The position numbers were made by a program, and so were the translations under genes. The notes beneath the pieces were generated by a model that worked only from the letters and a program-made list of their open reading frames with translations, did not search any database and was not told where the DNA came from. Below are positions 1-7,931 of a stretch of DNA of 64,000 nt, one piece after another. The DNA is from Bifidobacterium rousetti (GTDB lineage Bacteria > Actinomycetota > Actinomycetes > Actinomycetales > Bifidobacteriaceae): positions 95,604 through 159,603 of the forward strand of contig NZ_PEBH01000003.1 in assembly GCF_008698235.1 (NCBI RefSeq). The letters run 5' to 3'. How positions within the stretch are numbered: the stretch's first letter is position 1; every line of letters begins with the position of its first letter.

Positions 1-179
1 CTAGGGTCATTCTCGGCCAACGCGCGCATGTCTTCGTCCTCCAACGAAACATACCGGTACTCCGAGAACGCGCTACGCACCAACGTCGACTTCCCGCTCT
101 GACGAGGACCCGTCACGGAGAGCACTGGGAACTTGCTCGACAAGGCGAGCATCTTGCCGGTCAAAGCCCTTGGAATCAT
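1..179 (-). CDS. AAA/DUF4143-type ATP-binding protein, N-terminal fragment cut by window edge
   Basis: About 59 N-terminal residues are visible, beginning MIPRALTGKMLAL. A P-loop GPRQSGKST sits near residues 24-32, followed by a short strand and an acidic LEDED stretch. This arrangement is typical of the AAA_14 domain of proteins that carry a C-terminal DUF4143 domain; that C-terminal part would lie left of the window. I chose the ATG at 179 because AGGGAG lies just upstream; in-frame ATGs at 194 and 206 are alternatives. The molecular role of this family is poorly known. The five 23-bp iterons directly upstream suggest dedicated control. Family assignment rests on the N-terminus only. Confidence 0.6.
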   Translation of the reverse strand, partial: MIPRALTGKMLALSSKFPVLSVTGPRQSGKSTLVRSAFSEYRYVSLEDEDMRALAENDP

Positions 180-212
180 TGCGTTCTCCCTCATCGACAC
201 ATGCATAATCGG

Positions 213-327
213 CGATCTGCATAAACCGTAACCCACGATTTACATAAAGTCTAACCCACGATTTACATAAACTGTAGTCGGCGATTTACATAAGTTTTAA
301 CCCACGATTTGCATAAAACATAGTGAT
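213..327. repeat. Five tandem 23-bp iterons upstream of the AAA ATPase gene
   Basis: Units begin with CGAT at 213, 236, 259, 282 and 305, exactly 23 bp apart. The core CGATTTACATAAA (read TTTATGTAAATCG on the gene strand) is nearly invariant, while the last 8-10 bases vary. The array is AT-rich against GC-rich flanks and lies within the first 150 bp upstream of the ATPase start codon, so a role as a multi-site operator is likely. That role is inference. Confidence 0.85.
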
Positions 328-336
328 CTACATCAC
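323..336. promoter_or_regulatory. Short inverted repeat at the end of the iteron array
   Basis: GTGAT (323-327) and ATCAC (332-336) are perfect inverted arms around CTAC. This resembles a small dimeric-regulator half-site pair and overlaps the fifth iteron. With 5-bp arms it could be chance. Confidence 0.25.
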
Positions 337-372
337 ATATTTTGCCAATGCCTCATGCGACCGTCGGCGCGT

Positions 373-2370
373 TCAGCGCTTTGCGGCGTTGAACGCGGCG
401 ATCTCCTCCATGAATCGCTTGCCGTACTGGTCGAGCTTGCGCTCGCCCACGCCGTTGACGGCGAGGAACTGGGCGTCGGTGACCGGCCGGATGCGGGCCA
501 TGTCGCGCAACGCGCGGTCGGAGAAGACGATGTACGGCGGCTTGCCGATCTCCTGCGCGATCGTGCGGCGCAACGCGCGCAGGCGCTCGAACAGCGCATC
601 CTCCTCATCGCTCGGCACATAGGCGTCGACGCCCGAGGGCCCGACTGAGCCGCCGTTTGCGCCTGTGGAACCGTAGACGGTCGAGTTCGGTGTGCCGGCG
701 CCTCTTGGCGAACGGTCGGTCTTGCGGTCGACGCGCTTGATCTCATAACGGAAATCAGGCGAAACCGTCTCCGCGGCACGTCGGCCGAACTTCACGATCG
801 GCAGACGGCCCGTGTCGATGTACAGGAACCCGTCGGTGGCCATCTGGCTCAGCACGTCGCGGATGCGCGCCTCGGGCACGTCCTTGAGCATGCCGAACGT
901 GGGCATGTTCTGCGGGTTGAGCCACGCGAGATCCTGCGCCTGCGAACCGCGCAGGATCTTGACGATCTTGCCGGAGCCGACGCGCTGGTCCACGTCGTGC
1001 ACGCACTGGCTGACCGCGCGGGCGACGGTGGTCACGTCGATGGTGGTGAAGGTGCGCTCGCAGTTCGCGCACGCGCCGCATTTGACGGATTTGCCGTCCG
1101 GCCCGCCCACGACAGACCCAGCCACGACCGGCCCGTCCTCCTGCCCGAAGTAGCGGGTCATGTAGCGGTGCAGGCATTCGGTGGTGCGGCAGTAGCCGAT
1201 CATCCCGTCGAGCAGGCGACGGCGGTTGCGCCGCGCGATCTCCTGCTCCTCGGGCGTCATGCGCTCGTTCTCGGTGTCGTTGTCAAGCAGCCTGAGGCGG
1301 GTGACGATGTCCGACTCGTTCCACAGCAGCGTGCACCGGCTGGGTTCGCCGTCGCGCCCCGCGCGGCCGGCCTCCTGATAGTACGCCTCGATCGACTCGG
1401 GCATGTTGTGGTGGATGACGTATCGCACGTTCGACTTGTCGATGCCCATGCCGAACGCGTTGGTGGCGACGACGACCTGCACCCGGTCGGTGACGAAGTC
1501 GCGTTGCGCGGCGGCGCGCACGTCGGCGTTCATGCCGCCGTGGTAGGCGACGGCGATCCTGCCGCCGGCACCGACTCCCCCGACCCCGCCCCTCGCCGGC
1601 ACCGCGCGGTTCAGCGTATCGGCGAGCGCCTCGGTCTCCTTGCGCGTCGCACAGTACACGATGCCGGACTCCTCGGGGTGCGTGGCGACGTAGTCGGTGA
1701 TCCACGCGGCCTTGCGTTTGCCCTCCATCATGATGACGTCGAAGTAGAGGTTGGGCCGGTCGAAGCCGGTGACGGTGACCTGCGGCGAGCGCAGCCCCAG
1801 AAGGTTCACGACGTCGTAGCGCACCTTCTCGGTGGCGGTGGCGGTGAACGCGCCGACGATCGGGCGGCGCGGCAAAGAGGCGATGAACTCGCCGATCGAC
1901 AGGTACGAGGAGCGGAAGTCCTGCCCCCATTGGGAGACGCAGTGTGCCTCGTCCACCGCGACGAGCGAGATCGGCGTGGACGAGGCGAAGTTCCTGAACC
2001 GTTGCGTCTCCAGACGCTCCGGCGCGACGTAGAGGAGTTTGACCCGCCCCGAGGCGGCCTGCGCGAGCACCATCGACTGTTCGTCGGGGGCCTGCGTGCC
2101 GTTGACGAACGCGGCGGGCAGGCCGATGTCGTTCAAGGCGTCGACCTGGTCCTGCATCAGGGAGATGAGCGGTGAGATGACGACGGTGACGCCGGGCAGC
2201 AGCACGGCCGGGATCTGGTAGCACACCGATTTGCCGGCGCCGGTGGGCATGACGGCGAGCACGTCCCGCCCGCCGAGCAGCGCGTTCACCACGGCGGCCT
2301 GCCCGGTGCGGAACGAGTCGTATCCGAAGTACCGTTTGAGCGCGTCGAGCGCCGCCGTGGGTTCAGTCAT
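373..2370 (-). CDS. recQ: ATP-dependent DNA helicase RecQ
   Basis: The 665-residue protein has the RecQ order of domains. Walker A PTGAGKS is at 42-48, DEAH at 140-143 and the family motif CVSQWGQDFR follows. A helicase C domain with ATNAFGMGIDKSNVR and QEAGRAGRDGEPS comes next. A zinc-binding cluster with spaced cysteines (GYCRTTEC, then KCGACANC) follows, then a C-terminal HRDC domain containing VNGVGERKLDQYG. RecQ unwinds DNA 3' to 5' in recombination and replication repair. Length is usual for RecQ with one HRDC. The gene stands alone between the iterons and metB. A Gly/Ala-rich insert (ARGGVGGVGAGGR, near residue 260) and a Gly/Ser-rich linker before the HRDC domain are lineage-specific. 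Confidence 0.96.
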   Translation of the reverse strand: MTEPTAALDALKRYFGYDSFRTGQAAVVNALLGGRDVLAVMPTGAGKSVCYQIPAVLLPGVTVVISPLISLMQDQVDALNDIGLPAAFVNGTQAPDEQSMVLAQAASGRVKLLYVAPERLETQRFRNFASSTPISLVAVDEAHCVSQWGQDFRSSYLSIGEFIASLPRRPIVGAFTATATEKVRYDVVNLLGLRSPQVTVTGFDRPNLYFDVIMMEGKRKAAWITDYVATHPEESGIVYCATRKETEALADTLNRAVPARGGVGGVGAGGRIAVAYHGGMNADVRAAAQRDFVTDRVQVVVATNAFGMGIDKSNVRYVIHHNMPESIEAYYQEAGRAGRDGEPSRCTLLWNESDIVTRLRLLDNDTENERMTPEEQEIARRNRRRLLDGMIGYCRTTECLHRYMTRYFGQEDGPVVAGSVVGGPDGKSVKCGACANCERTFTTIDVTTVARAVSQCVHDVDQRVGSGKIVKILRGSQAQDLAWLNPQNMPTFGMLKDVPEARIRDVLSQMATDGFLYIDTGRLPIVKFGRRAAETVSPDFRYEIKRVDRKTDRSPRGAGTPNSTVYGSTGANGGSVGPSGVDAYVPSDEEDALFERLRALRRTIAQEIGKPPYIVFSDRALRDMARIRPVTDAQFLAVNGVGERKLDQYGKRFMEEIAAFNAAKR

Positions 2371-2416
2371 GCTTCCAGTGTAGAAGCAGGTGGAAGCAGG
2401 GCGCTCCGCCGGCGTC

Positions 2417-3601
2417 TCAGAGCGCCTTGAAGGCCTGGTCGAGGTCGGCGATGAGGTCGTCCGCGTTCTCCAGACCCACGGAGATGCGGATCAGGTTGGC
2501 GGGCACCTGCAGGGTGGTGCCGGCCACGGAGGCGTGGGTCATGGCGGCGGGCACCTCGATGAGGCTTTCGACGCCGCCGAGCGATTCGGCCAGCGTGAAG
2601 ATGCGGGTGTGGTCGACGAAGCGCTTGGCCGCCTCGCCTCCGGCGGCGAGCTGCACGGAGACGACGCCGCCGAATCCGCCGTGCATCTGGCGCGCGGCGA
2701 TCTCGTGGCCGGGGTGGGATTCGAGGCCCGGGTACCAGACGCGCTCCACCACGTCGGACGGCTGGGATTCGAGCCATTGGGCGATCTTCAGCGCGTTGGC
2801 GGAGTGGCGTTCGACGCGCAGGGCGAGGGTCTTGAGGCCCCTGATGTCGAGCCAGGAATCGAACGGGGAGGGCACGGCGCCGGCGGCGTTCTGCAGGAAC
2901 GCGACTTCATCGCGCACCTCGGCGTCGTTGAGGACGACGGCGCCGCCGACCACGTCGGAGTGGCCGCCGATGTACTTGGTGGTCGAGTAGACGACCGCGT
3001 CGGCGCCCTCGTCGAGCGGGTGCTGGAGCGCGGGCGAGGCGAACGTGTTGTCGACGACGACCTTGGTGCCGTATTTGTGCGCGATCTCGGCCGTCAGGGC
3101 GATGTCGGTGATGTTGAGCAGCGGGTTCGACGGGGTCTCGACCCACACGTACGCGTAACGCTTGGCGGCGAGCCGCTCCTCGACGGCCTTCGGGTCGGTG
3201 ATGTCGACCACGTCGAGGCCGACGCCCCACGGCACGAACACCTTGGCGAGCAGTCGGTAGGTGCCGCCGTACACGTCGTTGCCGAGCAGGATGCTGTCGC
3301 CGGGTTTCAGGGTGGAGCGCAGCAGCACGTCGATGGCGGCGAGGCCGGAGGAGAAGGAGAGCGCGTATTTGGCGCCTTCGACGGCGGCGAGCTGCTCGTC
3401 GAAGCTGGTGCGCGTGGGGTTGATGGAGCGCGAGTAGTCGTGTCCGCCGCGAAGGCCCAGCACGCCGTCCTGCTTGAACGTGGAGGTGGCGTAGATCGGG
3501 GTGACGACGGCGCCGGTGGTGGGGTCGGGCTCCTGGCCGGCGTGGATGGCGCGGGTGGCGATGTCGGTGGAGGTGAACTGGGCGTTGTATTCGGCGGACA
3601 T
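2417..3601 (-). CDS. metB: Cystathionine gamma-synthase / gamma-lyase (PLP enzyme)
   Basis: This 394-residue protein belongs to the Cys/Met-metabolism PLP family. The PLP lysine is K209 in YSTTKYIGGHSD, the phosphate-binding SSGLAAI is near 84-90, and the substrate loop YSRSINPTR is near 56-64. It catalyses gamma-replacement or elimination linking cysteine and homocysteine through cystathionine. Sequence alone does not separate synthase from lyase. RBS AAAGGAAC lies 8 nt before the ATG. It is downstream of and co-directional with the CysK/CBS-like gene across about 195 bp, and the pair can support transsulfuration in either direction. Confidence 0.9.
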   Translation of the reverse strand: MSAEYNAQFTSTDIATRAIHAGQEPDPTTGAVVTPIYATSTFKQDGVLGLRGGHDYSRSINPTRTSFDEQLAAVEGAKYALSFSSGLAAIDVLLRSTLKPGDSILLGNDVYGGTYRLLAKVFVPWGVGLDVVDITDPKAVEERLAAKRYAYVWVETPSNPLLNITDIALTAEIAHKYGTKVVVDNTFASPALQHPLDEGADAVVYSTTKYIGGHSDVVGGAVVLNDAEVRDEVAFLQNAAGAVPSPFDSWLDIRGLKTLALRVERHSANALKIAQWLESQPSDVVERVWYPGLESHPGHEIAARQMHGGFGGVVSVQLAAGGEAAKRFVDHTRIFTLAESLGGVESLIEVPAAMTHASVAGTTLQVPANLIRISVGLENADDLIADLDQAFKAL

Positions 3602-3796
3602 GATGGTCGGTTCCTTTCGGCTGTGTGGTGTGGTGTGCGGTGTGCGGTGTTTCGTTGTGCGGATGGGGTTGCAAGCTGGCGGTCGCTACGTTGTCCGTGG
3701 CGGCGTCTGTGTTCGAGGGTATGCCAGCGGCCGTCGCGCATGGCGCTGGTCGGTATCGGTATTGCTGATGACCGGTTATTCGCCGATCGCGGATGG

Positions 3797-4819
3797 TCAC
3801 AGGTACTGTTCGGCGAGCGACGGCCGGGAGGTGCGTTCGACGACGTCCCCGTAGCCGTTGGCGCGCATCCAGTCGTCGTTGAAGATCTTCTCCAGATAGC
3901 TGCGGCCGGAGTCGGGGGCGAGGACGACGACGAGCTGGTCGGCGCCGAGATCGTGCTCCTTCGCGTACTTGATCGCGCTGACGACGGCCATGCCGGAGGA
4001 GCCGCCGACGAGCAGCGCCTCCTCGGCGGCGAGCCGGCGGGTCATCTCGAACGCCTCGGCGTCGTTCGCCTTGACGATCTCGTCGGGGATGGAGCGGTCG
4101 TAGGCCTTCGGGTAGAAGTCCTCCCCCACGCCCTCGATGTCGTACTGGTGCACGTCGTCGAGGCTGGGCGCGGAGTAGATCGAGCCCTCCGGGTCGGATC
4201 CGACGACGATGACGCGGCCGTCGGACGCCTCCTTCAGGTATTTGCCGGTGCCGGAGATCGTGCCGCCGGTGCCGATGCCGGCGACGAAGTGCGTGACCTT
4301 GCCGTCGGTCGCCTCCCAGATCTCGGGGCCGGTGGTCGCATAGTGGCTGGCGGGCCCGTTCGGGTTGTCGTACTGGTTGGGGCGGAATCCGCCGGGGATC
4401 GACTTGGCGAGGCGTTCGGCGACCTGGTAGTAGGAGCGCGGGTCGTCGGGGCCGGCGTCGGTGGGGGTGACGACGACTTCGGCGCCGTACGCGCGCAGTA
4501 CGGCGCGCTTGGATTCGGAGACCTTGTCCGGCAGGGTGAAGATCGTGCGGTAGCCGCGCTGCTGGGCGACCATCGCGAGGCCGACCCCGGTGTTGCCGGA
4601 CGTGGGCTCGACGATGACGCCGCCGGGCTTGAGTTCGCCGGAGCGTTCGGCCGCGTCGATGATGCGCGCGGCGATGCGGTCCTTGGACGAGCCGCCGGGG
4701 TTCATGTATTCGATCTTGACCGCGATGGTGGCGTTGACGCCCTCTTCGGCGGGGATGTGGTTGAGCTTGACGAGCGGGGTGTTGCCGATGAGTTCCGCGG
4801 TGCTGTTGGCGATGGTCAT
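3797..4819 (-). CDS. Cysteine synthase / cystathionine beta-synthase family PLP enzyme
   Basis: The protein is 340 residues from the ATG at 4819, chosen because AAGGAAAGAGA lies 5 nt upstream; the open frame runs further up without a ribosome site. PLP lysine is K46 in NPGGSSKDRI, and the phosphate loop SGNTG is at 74-78. The stretch VGEDFYPKAYDRSIPDE resembles the cystathionine beta-synthase core more than O-acetylserine sulfhydrylase. No C-terminal CBS regulatory domains are present. Paired with metB it would make cystathionine or cysteine. The serine in SSKDR, where valine is usual, is a small oddity. Substrate choice between O-acetylserine/sulfide and serine/homocysteine cannot be settled from sequence. 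Confidence 0.85.
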   Translation of the reverse strand: MTIANSTAELIGNTPLVKLNHIPAEEGVNATIAVKIEYMNPGGSSKDRIAARIIDAAERSGELKPGGVIVEPTSGNTGVGLAMVAQQRGYRTIFTLPDKVSESKRAVLRAYGAEVVVTPTDAGPDDPRSYYQVAERLAKSIPGGFRPNQYDNPNGPASHYATTGPEIWEATDGKVTHFVAGIGTGGTISGTGKYLKEASDGRVIVVGSDPEGSIYSAPSLDDVHQYDIEGVGEDFYPKAYDRSIPDEIVKANDAEAFEMTRRLAAEEALLVGGSSGMAVVSAIKYAKEHDLGADQLVVVLAPDSGRSYLEKIFNDDWMRANGYGDVVERTSRPSLAEQYL

Positions 4820-5374
4820 GATCGTCTCTTTCCTTGTGGTTCGGGTGGGTTGTCGGTTGGTTGGTGATGGGTTGGATTGGTGGCATATGGATGTGCGATG
4901 CCGTGTCGCGAACCGACGTTCCCCGACGAAAGGAAAGTGACGAGATTGATTGCGTTCGATGCGGTGCGTTCGATGCGGTGCGATCCCGTATCCGGTGATC
5001 GTATCCGGTGTTTCCCGATGATGCCGGCGTTCCGGGCCGTTCGCCGGATGCGTGATCCGTGGATGCCCGTGTGCCCTGTTGCTCATTGGCCTGCCCCGAA
5101 GACCCGGTTATCGATACCCCCAACGTACCAATAGCCTTGTGCGACTGAAAACCGCTGCGCACGAATCGAGGTGAAATGCGGCTGCGCCGCGCCCGAATGC
5201 CCTATCTCAAGTTATGCGTCACTGACCGTTCGCCCGGGGGCGTCGGTTAGCGACAACAACATGAGAGAATCTGCATGTCTCACACGATACCACCCTCGTC
5301 ATCGAGGGCGTGTCGCGCGGGTCCGCGACGTCCGCATCGTGGACAAGGACGCACACGGACCCGCGCGATTCCAC
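4820..5374. other. Long intergenic leader upstream of the CysK/CBS-like gene
   Basis: No convincing gene was found in these 555 bases. It holds the minus-strand leader and promoter of the downstream PLP enzyme gene. A 14-bp direct tandem repeat CGTTCGATGCGGTG x2 lies at 4953-4980. GTATCCGGTG occurs twice at 4988-4997 and 5001-5010. Two hairpins lie at 5293-5368. I see no recognisable riboswitch core. Confidence 0.5.
5313..5368 (-). terminator. Perfect 13-bp inverted repeat behind the ABC membrane gene
   Basis: Arms TCGCGCGGGTCCG (5313-5325) and its exact complement (5356-5368) are separated by 30 bases. A second small hairpin CCCTCG-TCAT-CGAGGG lies at 5293-5308. The structure sits 6 bp after the stop of the membrane protein gene at 5375. 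There is no clear T-tract, so termination is inferred from position. Confidence 0.5.
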
Positions 5375-6355
5375 TTAGCCGAGGCGGCCCCGGGCGGGGC
5401 GGATCTCCCGGCGCCGGGTGAGGTCCCATGCGATCAGGGCGCAGATGGCGAACAGGACCAGCGACAACGCCAGCGGGATCCACACGACGTAGGTGCCGAA
5501 GTCGACGCCGACCTGCGTGACGTCTATCACCCTGCCGCTGACCGCCTCGATGAACCAGGTCAGTCCCCAGCCGCCGAAGGCCATCGGCCACGCGGCGTAG
5601 GCCCGGTACGCGATGTCGAACCGCAGTCCGTACAGCACCACGATCAGGATGAACATCACACCGAGCACCCAATTGCCCTTGCCCGCGGCCCAGGCGAACA
5701 CCGCGCCGACCACCGTGCCCAGCGCCACGGCGACGAGCATCAGGGAGAAGAGCTTCAGGAACATGAACAGCCAGCCGGCCGGTAGCATCGGCGAGTAGTA
5801 GGTCGACATGTCGTCGCCGGAGCTGCACGTCGCACCATTGCACGGCAAGCCGACCCGCTGCCATGCGTACAGGAACTGTTCGGACAGCGGCGCTTTGAAC
5901 AGGTCGCTCGGAACGCATCCATCGAACAATCCGGAGCAGACCATGCGTATGTCGCCTCCCGCGATGATCAGCGGGTATCGGACCGCCACGACCACCGCGG
6001 ACGCGGCCAAGGACAGCACCGTGCCGCCGACGGCCGACGCCGCGACGAACGACCTGCGGCTCACGCCGTGGCAGATCGCGGTCGTGAAGAAGAACCACTG
6101 CCAGACCAGCGCGGCGGCGAACAGCACCGGGGCCAGGAACCGTTCGACGTCGATGTCGCCGTCCAACCCATATGGCTGCAGCGTCATCGCCTGATACCGC
6201 ATGTACACCATGACGCCCAGCACGGCCAGGGCGGCGAGGAACACCACGGCGTACATGCCCAGGCAGCGCGCCAGCGTCAGGCGGAAGCCGCGTCCGCCGA
6301 TGTTCGCAGGCCTTGCCGCTCCCCTCGCCCGCGTTTCGATCGATGCGTCACTCAT
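5375..6355 (-). CDS. ABC transporter membrane protein of a YtrA-type operon
   Basis: This roughly 326-residue integral membrane protein has about six hydrophobic segments, the first near residues 35-55. It has no recognisable catalytic motif. I chose the ATG at 6355 because GGGGGTGA lies about 5 nt upstream; a GTG at 6364 is possible. It overlaps the end of the ATPase gene by 8 bp, so the two are translationally coupled and the protein is the likely permease partner of that ATPase. Substrate is unknown. With the GntR gene upstream the set resembles antibiotic- or envelope-stress ABC operons. Confidence 0.75.
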   Translation of the reverse strand: MSDASIETRARGAARPANIGGRGFRLTLARCLGMYAVVFLAALAVLGVMVYMRYQAMTLQPYGLDGDIDVERFLAPVLFAAALVWQWFFFTTAICHGVSRRSFVAASAVGGTVLSLAASAVVVAVRYPLIIAGGDIRMVCSGLFDGCVPSDLFKAPLSEQFLYAWQRVGLPCNGATCSSGDDMSTYYSPMLPAGWLFMFLKLFSLMLVAVALGTVVGAVFAWAAGKGNWVLGVMFILIVVLYGLRFDIAYRAYAAWPMAFGGWGLTWFIEAVSGRVIDVTQVGVDFGTYVVWIPLALSLVLFAICALIAWDLTRRREIRPARGRLG

Positions 6356-7373
6356 GACGGTCACCCCCGGATTCTCCCGTGTCGGTAGTGTCGGCGGCGT
6401 TGCGTCCGTCTCCGCGCGACCCTTTGTCGGCGGTCACGGACGTCGCCCTGATGAAGTAGTCCTGCAGTCCCAGCCCACTGGCGATGACGCCTTCGGGCAG
6501 GCTCGCGGCGTCGACCCGTCCACGCACGGTGACGGTGGCGATGCGTCCCATACGTTCGTCGGCGATGACCTGCAGTCCGGCGCCGGTCACGTACGGATCG
6601 ACGACGGCCGCGTCGCCGACGAGCACGGTCGCGCGGGAGCCGACCGATTCGGCGGCGAACTCGTCGACGATCCGACCGCGGTCGAGAATGATCGTGCGTT
6701 CGATGATCTGCGCGATCTCGTCGATGATGTGTGTCGAGATGACGATGATGCGCGGACGGTCGGCGAAGGATTCAAGCAGGAAGCGGTAGAACAGCTCGCG
6801 GTTCGCGGCGTCGAGGCCGATCACCGGCTCGTCGAGGAGCAGCACGTCGACCGGTACGGCGAGGACCGCGACGAGTCGGACGATCTGGCGCTGACCGAGC
6901 GACAGCCCGCCGTACGCGACGCCCGGCATGATGCCGAATTCGGCGAGCATGCGTGTGGCGAACGCCCAGTCGAGGCCGCCGTAGTAGCGTTCCTCGCGTT
7001 TGAGGATCGTGGTGACGCGCACGCCCATCATGAACGGCAACGTCTCGTTGACGAGATAGATGCGGGACTGCGCACGTTCGTTGTCGCGCACGTCCTCGCC
7101 GTCGAGCGTGATAACGCCGTCGGTCGGCACGAGCCGGTTGGCGATCAGTCCGAGCAGCGTGGACTTGCCGGCGCCGTTGCGGCCCAGAAGACCGTATATG
7201 GCGGGCATGAGTTTCAGGCTGACGCCGTTCAGCGCGGGGGTGCCGTCGCGACGGTAGCGCTTGGTGAGGTTCTCGATCACAAGGGTCGTCATCGGGTTCG
7301 GAGTCACGTCCGACGTCGTGTCCGGCGCCGGACCCTGCGGCCGTTCTGGTTCGCGGATGTCATCGCGTGTCAT
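6348..7373 (-). CDS. ABC transporter ATP-binding protein (GntR-linked)
   Basis: The protein has 341 residues. After a roughly 27-residue Pro/Thr-rich leader the ABC domain begins TTLVIENLTKRY. Walker A is GRNGAGKST, the signature is GGLSLGQRQIV (an LSLGQ variant of LSGGQ), and Walker B is VDVLLLDEP followed by VIGLD. A conserved H-loop-type histidine is seen in VISTHIIDE. The remaining roughly 110 residues form a C-terminal domain of unknown role. It overlaps the GntR gene by 14 bp upstream and the membrane gene by 8 bp downstream, giving one operon. Export or signalling function is inferred from the YtrA-like context. Confidence 0.88.
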   Translation of the reverse strand: MTRDDIREPERPQGPAPDTTSDVTPNPMTTLVIENLTKRYRRDGTPALNGVSLKLMPAIYGLLGRNGAGKSTLLGLIANRLVPTDGVITLDGEDVRDNERAQSRIYLVNETLPFMMGVRVTTILKREERYYGGLDWAFATRMLAEFGIMPGVAYGGLSLGQRQIVRLVAVLAVPVDVLLLDEPVIGLDAANRELFYRFLLESFADRPRIIVISTHIIDEIAQIIERTIILDRGRIVDEFAAESVGSRATVLVGDAAVVDPYVTGAGLQVIADERMGRIATVTVRGRVDAASLPEGVIASGLGLQDYFIRATSVTADKGSRGDGRNAADTTDTGESGGDRHE

Positions 7374-7737
7374 GGCCGTACCCTTCCTCGATGATGGCCT
7401 TGAGCTCCTCGACGCCGATGCCGAGCCGCTTCGCCTCGCCGACGAACCGCGCGACCTCGGTCGTCAGGAACTCGCCACGTTTGGCGTCGCCGGCCCTCCG
7501 CCGCGCGCCCGTGGTGACGAACATACCGAGTCCGCGGCGCTTCTCCAGCAGCCCTTCACTGACCAACAGGTTCATGCCTTTGAGCACGGTCGCAGGATTG
7601 ATGCGGTAGGCCGTGGATATTTCGGTGGTGCTGGGCACTTGTTCGCCCTCCTTGTAGATTCCGGCGATGATCGCCTCGTTCAACTGGTTCGCCACCTGCC
7701 GGAACAGCGGCTCGCCACTGGATTCATCGAAATGCAA
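7360..7737 (-). CDS. GntR-family (YtrA-like) transcriptional regulator
   Basis: I start this 125-residue protein at TTG 7737, because a near-perfect AAGGAGGTGG lies 6-7 nt upstream; the open frame continues to 7782 without such a site. The N-terminal winged helix-turn-helix includes LFRQVANQLNEAI, VPSTTEIS and NPATVLKGMNLL. The C-terminal part is only about 50 residues, the short effector region typical of the YtrA subfamily. Such proteins usually repress their own ABC operon, which fits the overlapping ATPase and permease genes. A candidate operator lies at 7800-7823. Confidence 0.88.
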   Translation of the reverse strand: MHFDESSGEPLFRQVANQLNEAIIAGIYKEGEQVPSTTEISTAYRINPATVLKGMNLLVSEGLLEKRRGLGMFVTTGARRRAGDAKRGEFLTTEVARFVGEAKRLGIGVEELKAIIEEGYGHDTR

Positions 7738-7799
7738 CGGATTCCACCTCCTTCGGGGGATACCGGCCAACCGACCGATCATGTCCGGTTTACTTCATC

Positions 7800-7823
7800 G
7801 GTTAGTTGGTCATGTAATTAACC
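7800..7823. promoter_or_regulatory. Candidate GntR/YtrA operator
   Basis: GGTTA (7800-7804) and TAACC (7819-7823) are inverted arms around an AT-rich 14-bp centre, about 63 bp before the TTG start of the regulator. AT-rich spacing and position suit autoregulation. The arms are short, so this is a hypothesis. Confidence 0.4.
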
Positions 7824-7870
7824 ATACAGCCAAAACGCCTGCACGTCAATCAGGAAGTCCACAGCACACT

Positions 7871-7920
7871 GACTACCCCTCAGTCCCGTTTCCGGGACAG
7901 CTCCCCTGACAAGGGGAGCC
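7871..7920 (-). repeat. Dispersed hairpin repeat B, copy 1
   Basis: Read on the minus strand this is GGCTCCCCTTGTCAGGGGAGC, then GTCCCGGAAACGGGAC, then TGAGGGGTAGTC. It therefore contains two consecutive hairpins. The same order is found at 57993-58043 and, decayed, at 62161-62203. It lies just outside the ABC ATPase gene that ends at 7932. Confidence 0.75.
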
Positions 7921-7931
7921 AAGGAACCTGT

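Noticed and set aside
2390..4867. Very long plus-strand frames opposite recQ, metB, cysK, pepN, rnj and SNF2 genes
   Set aside because: They are high-GC antisense shadows, rich in Val, Gly, Asp and Arg, without ribosome sites or recognisable motifs.
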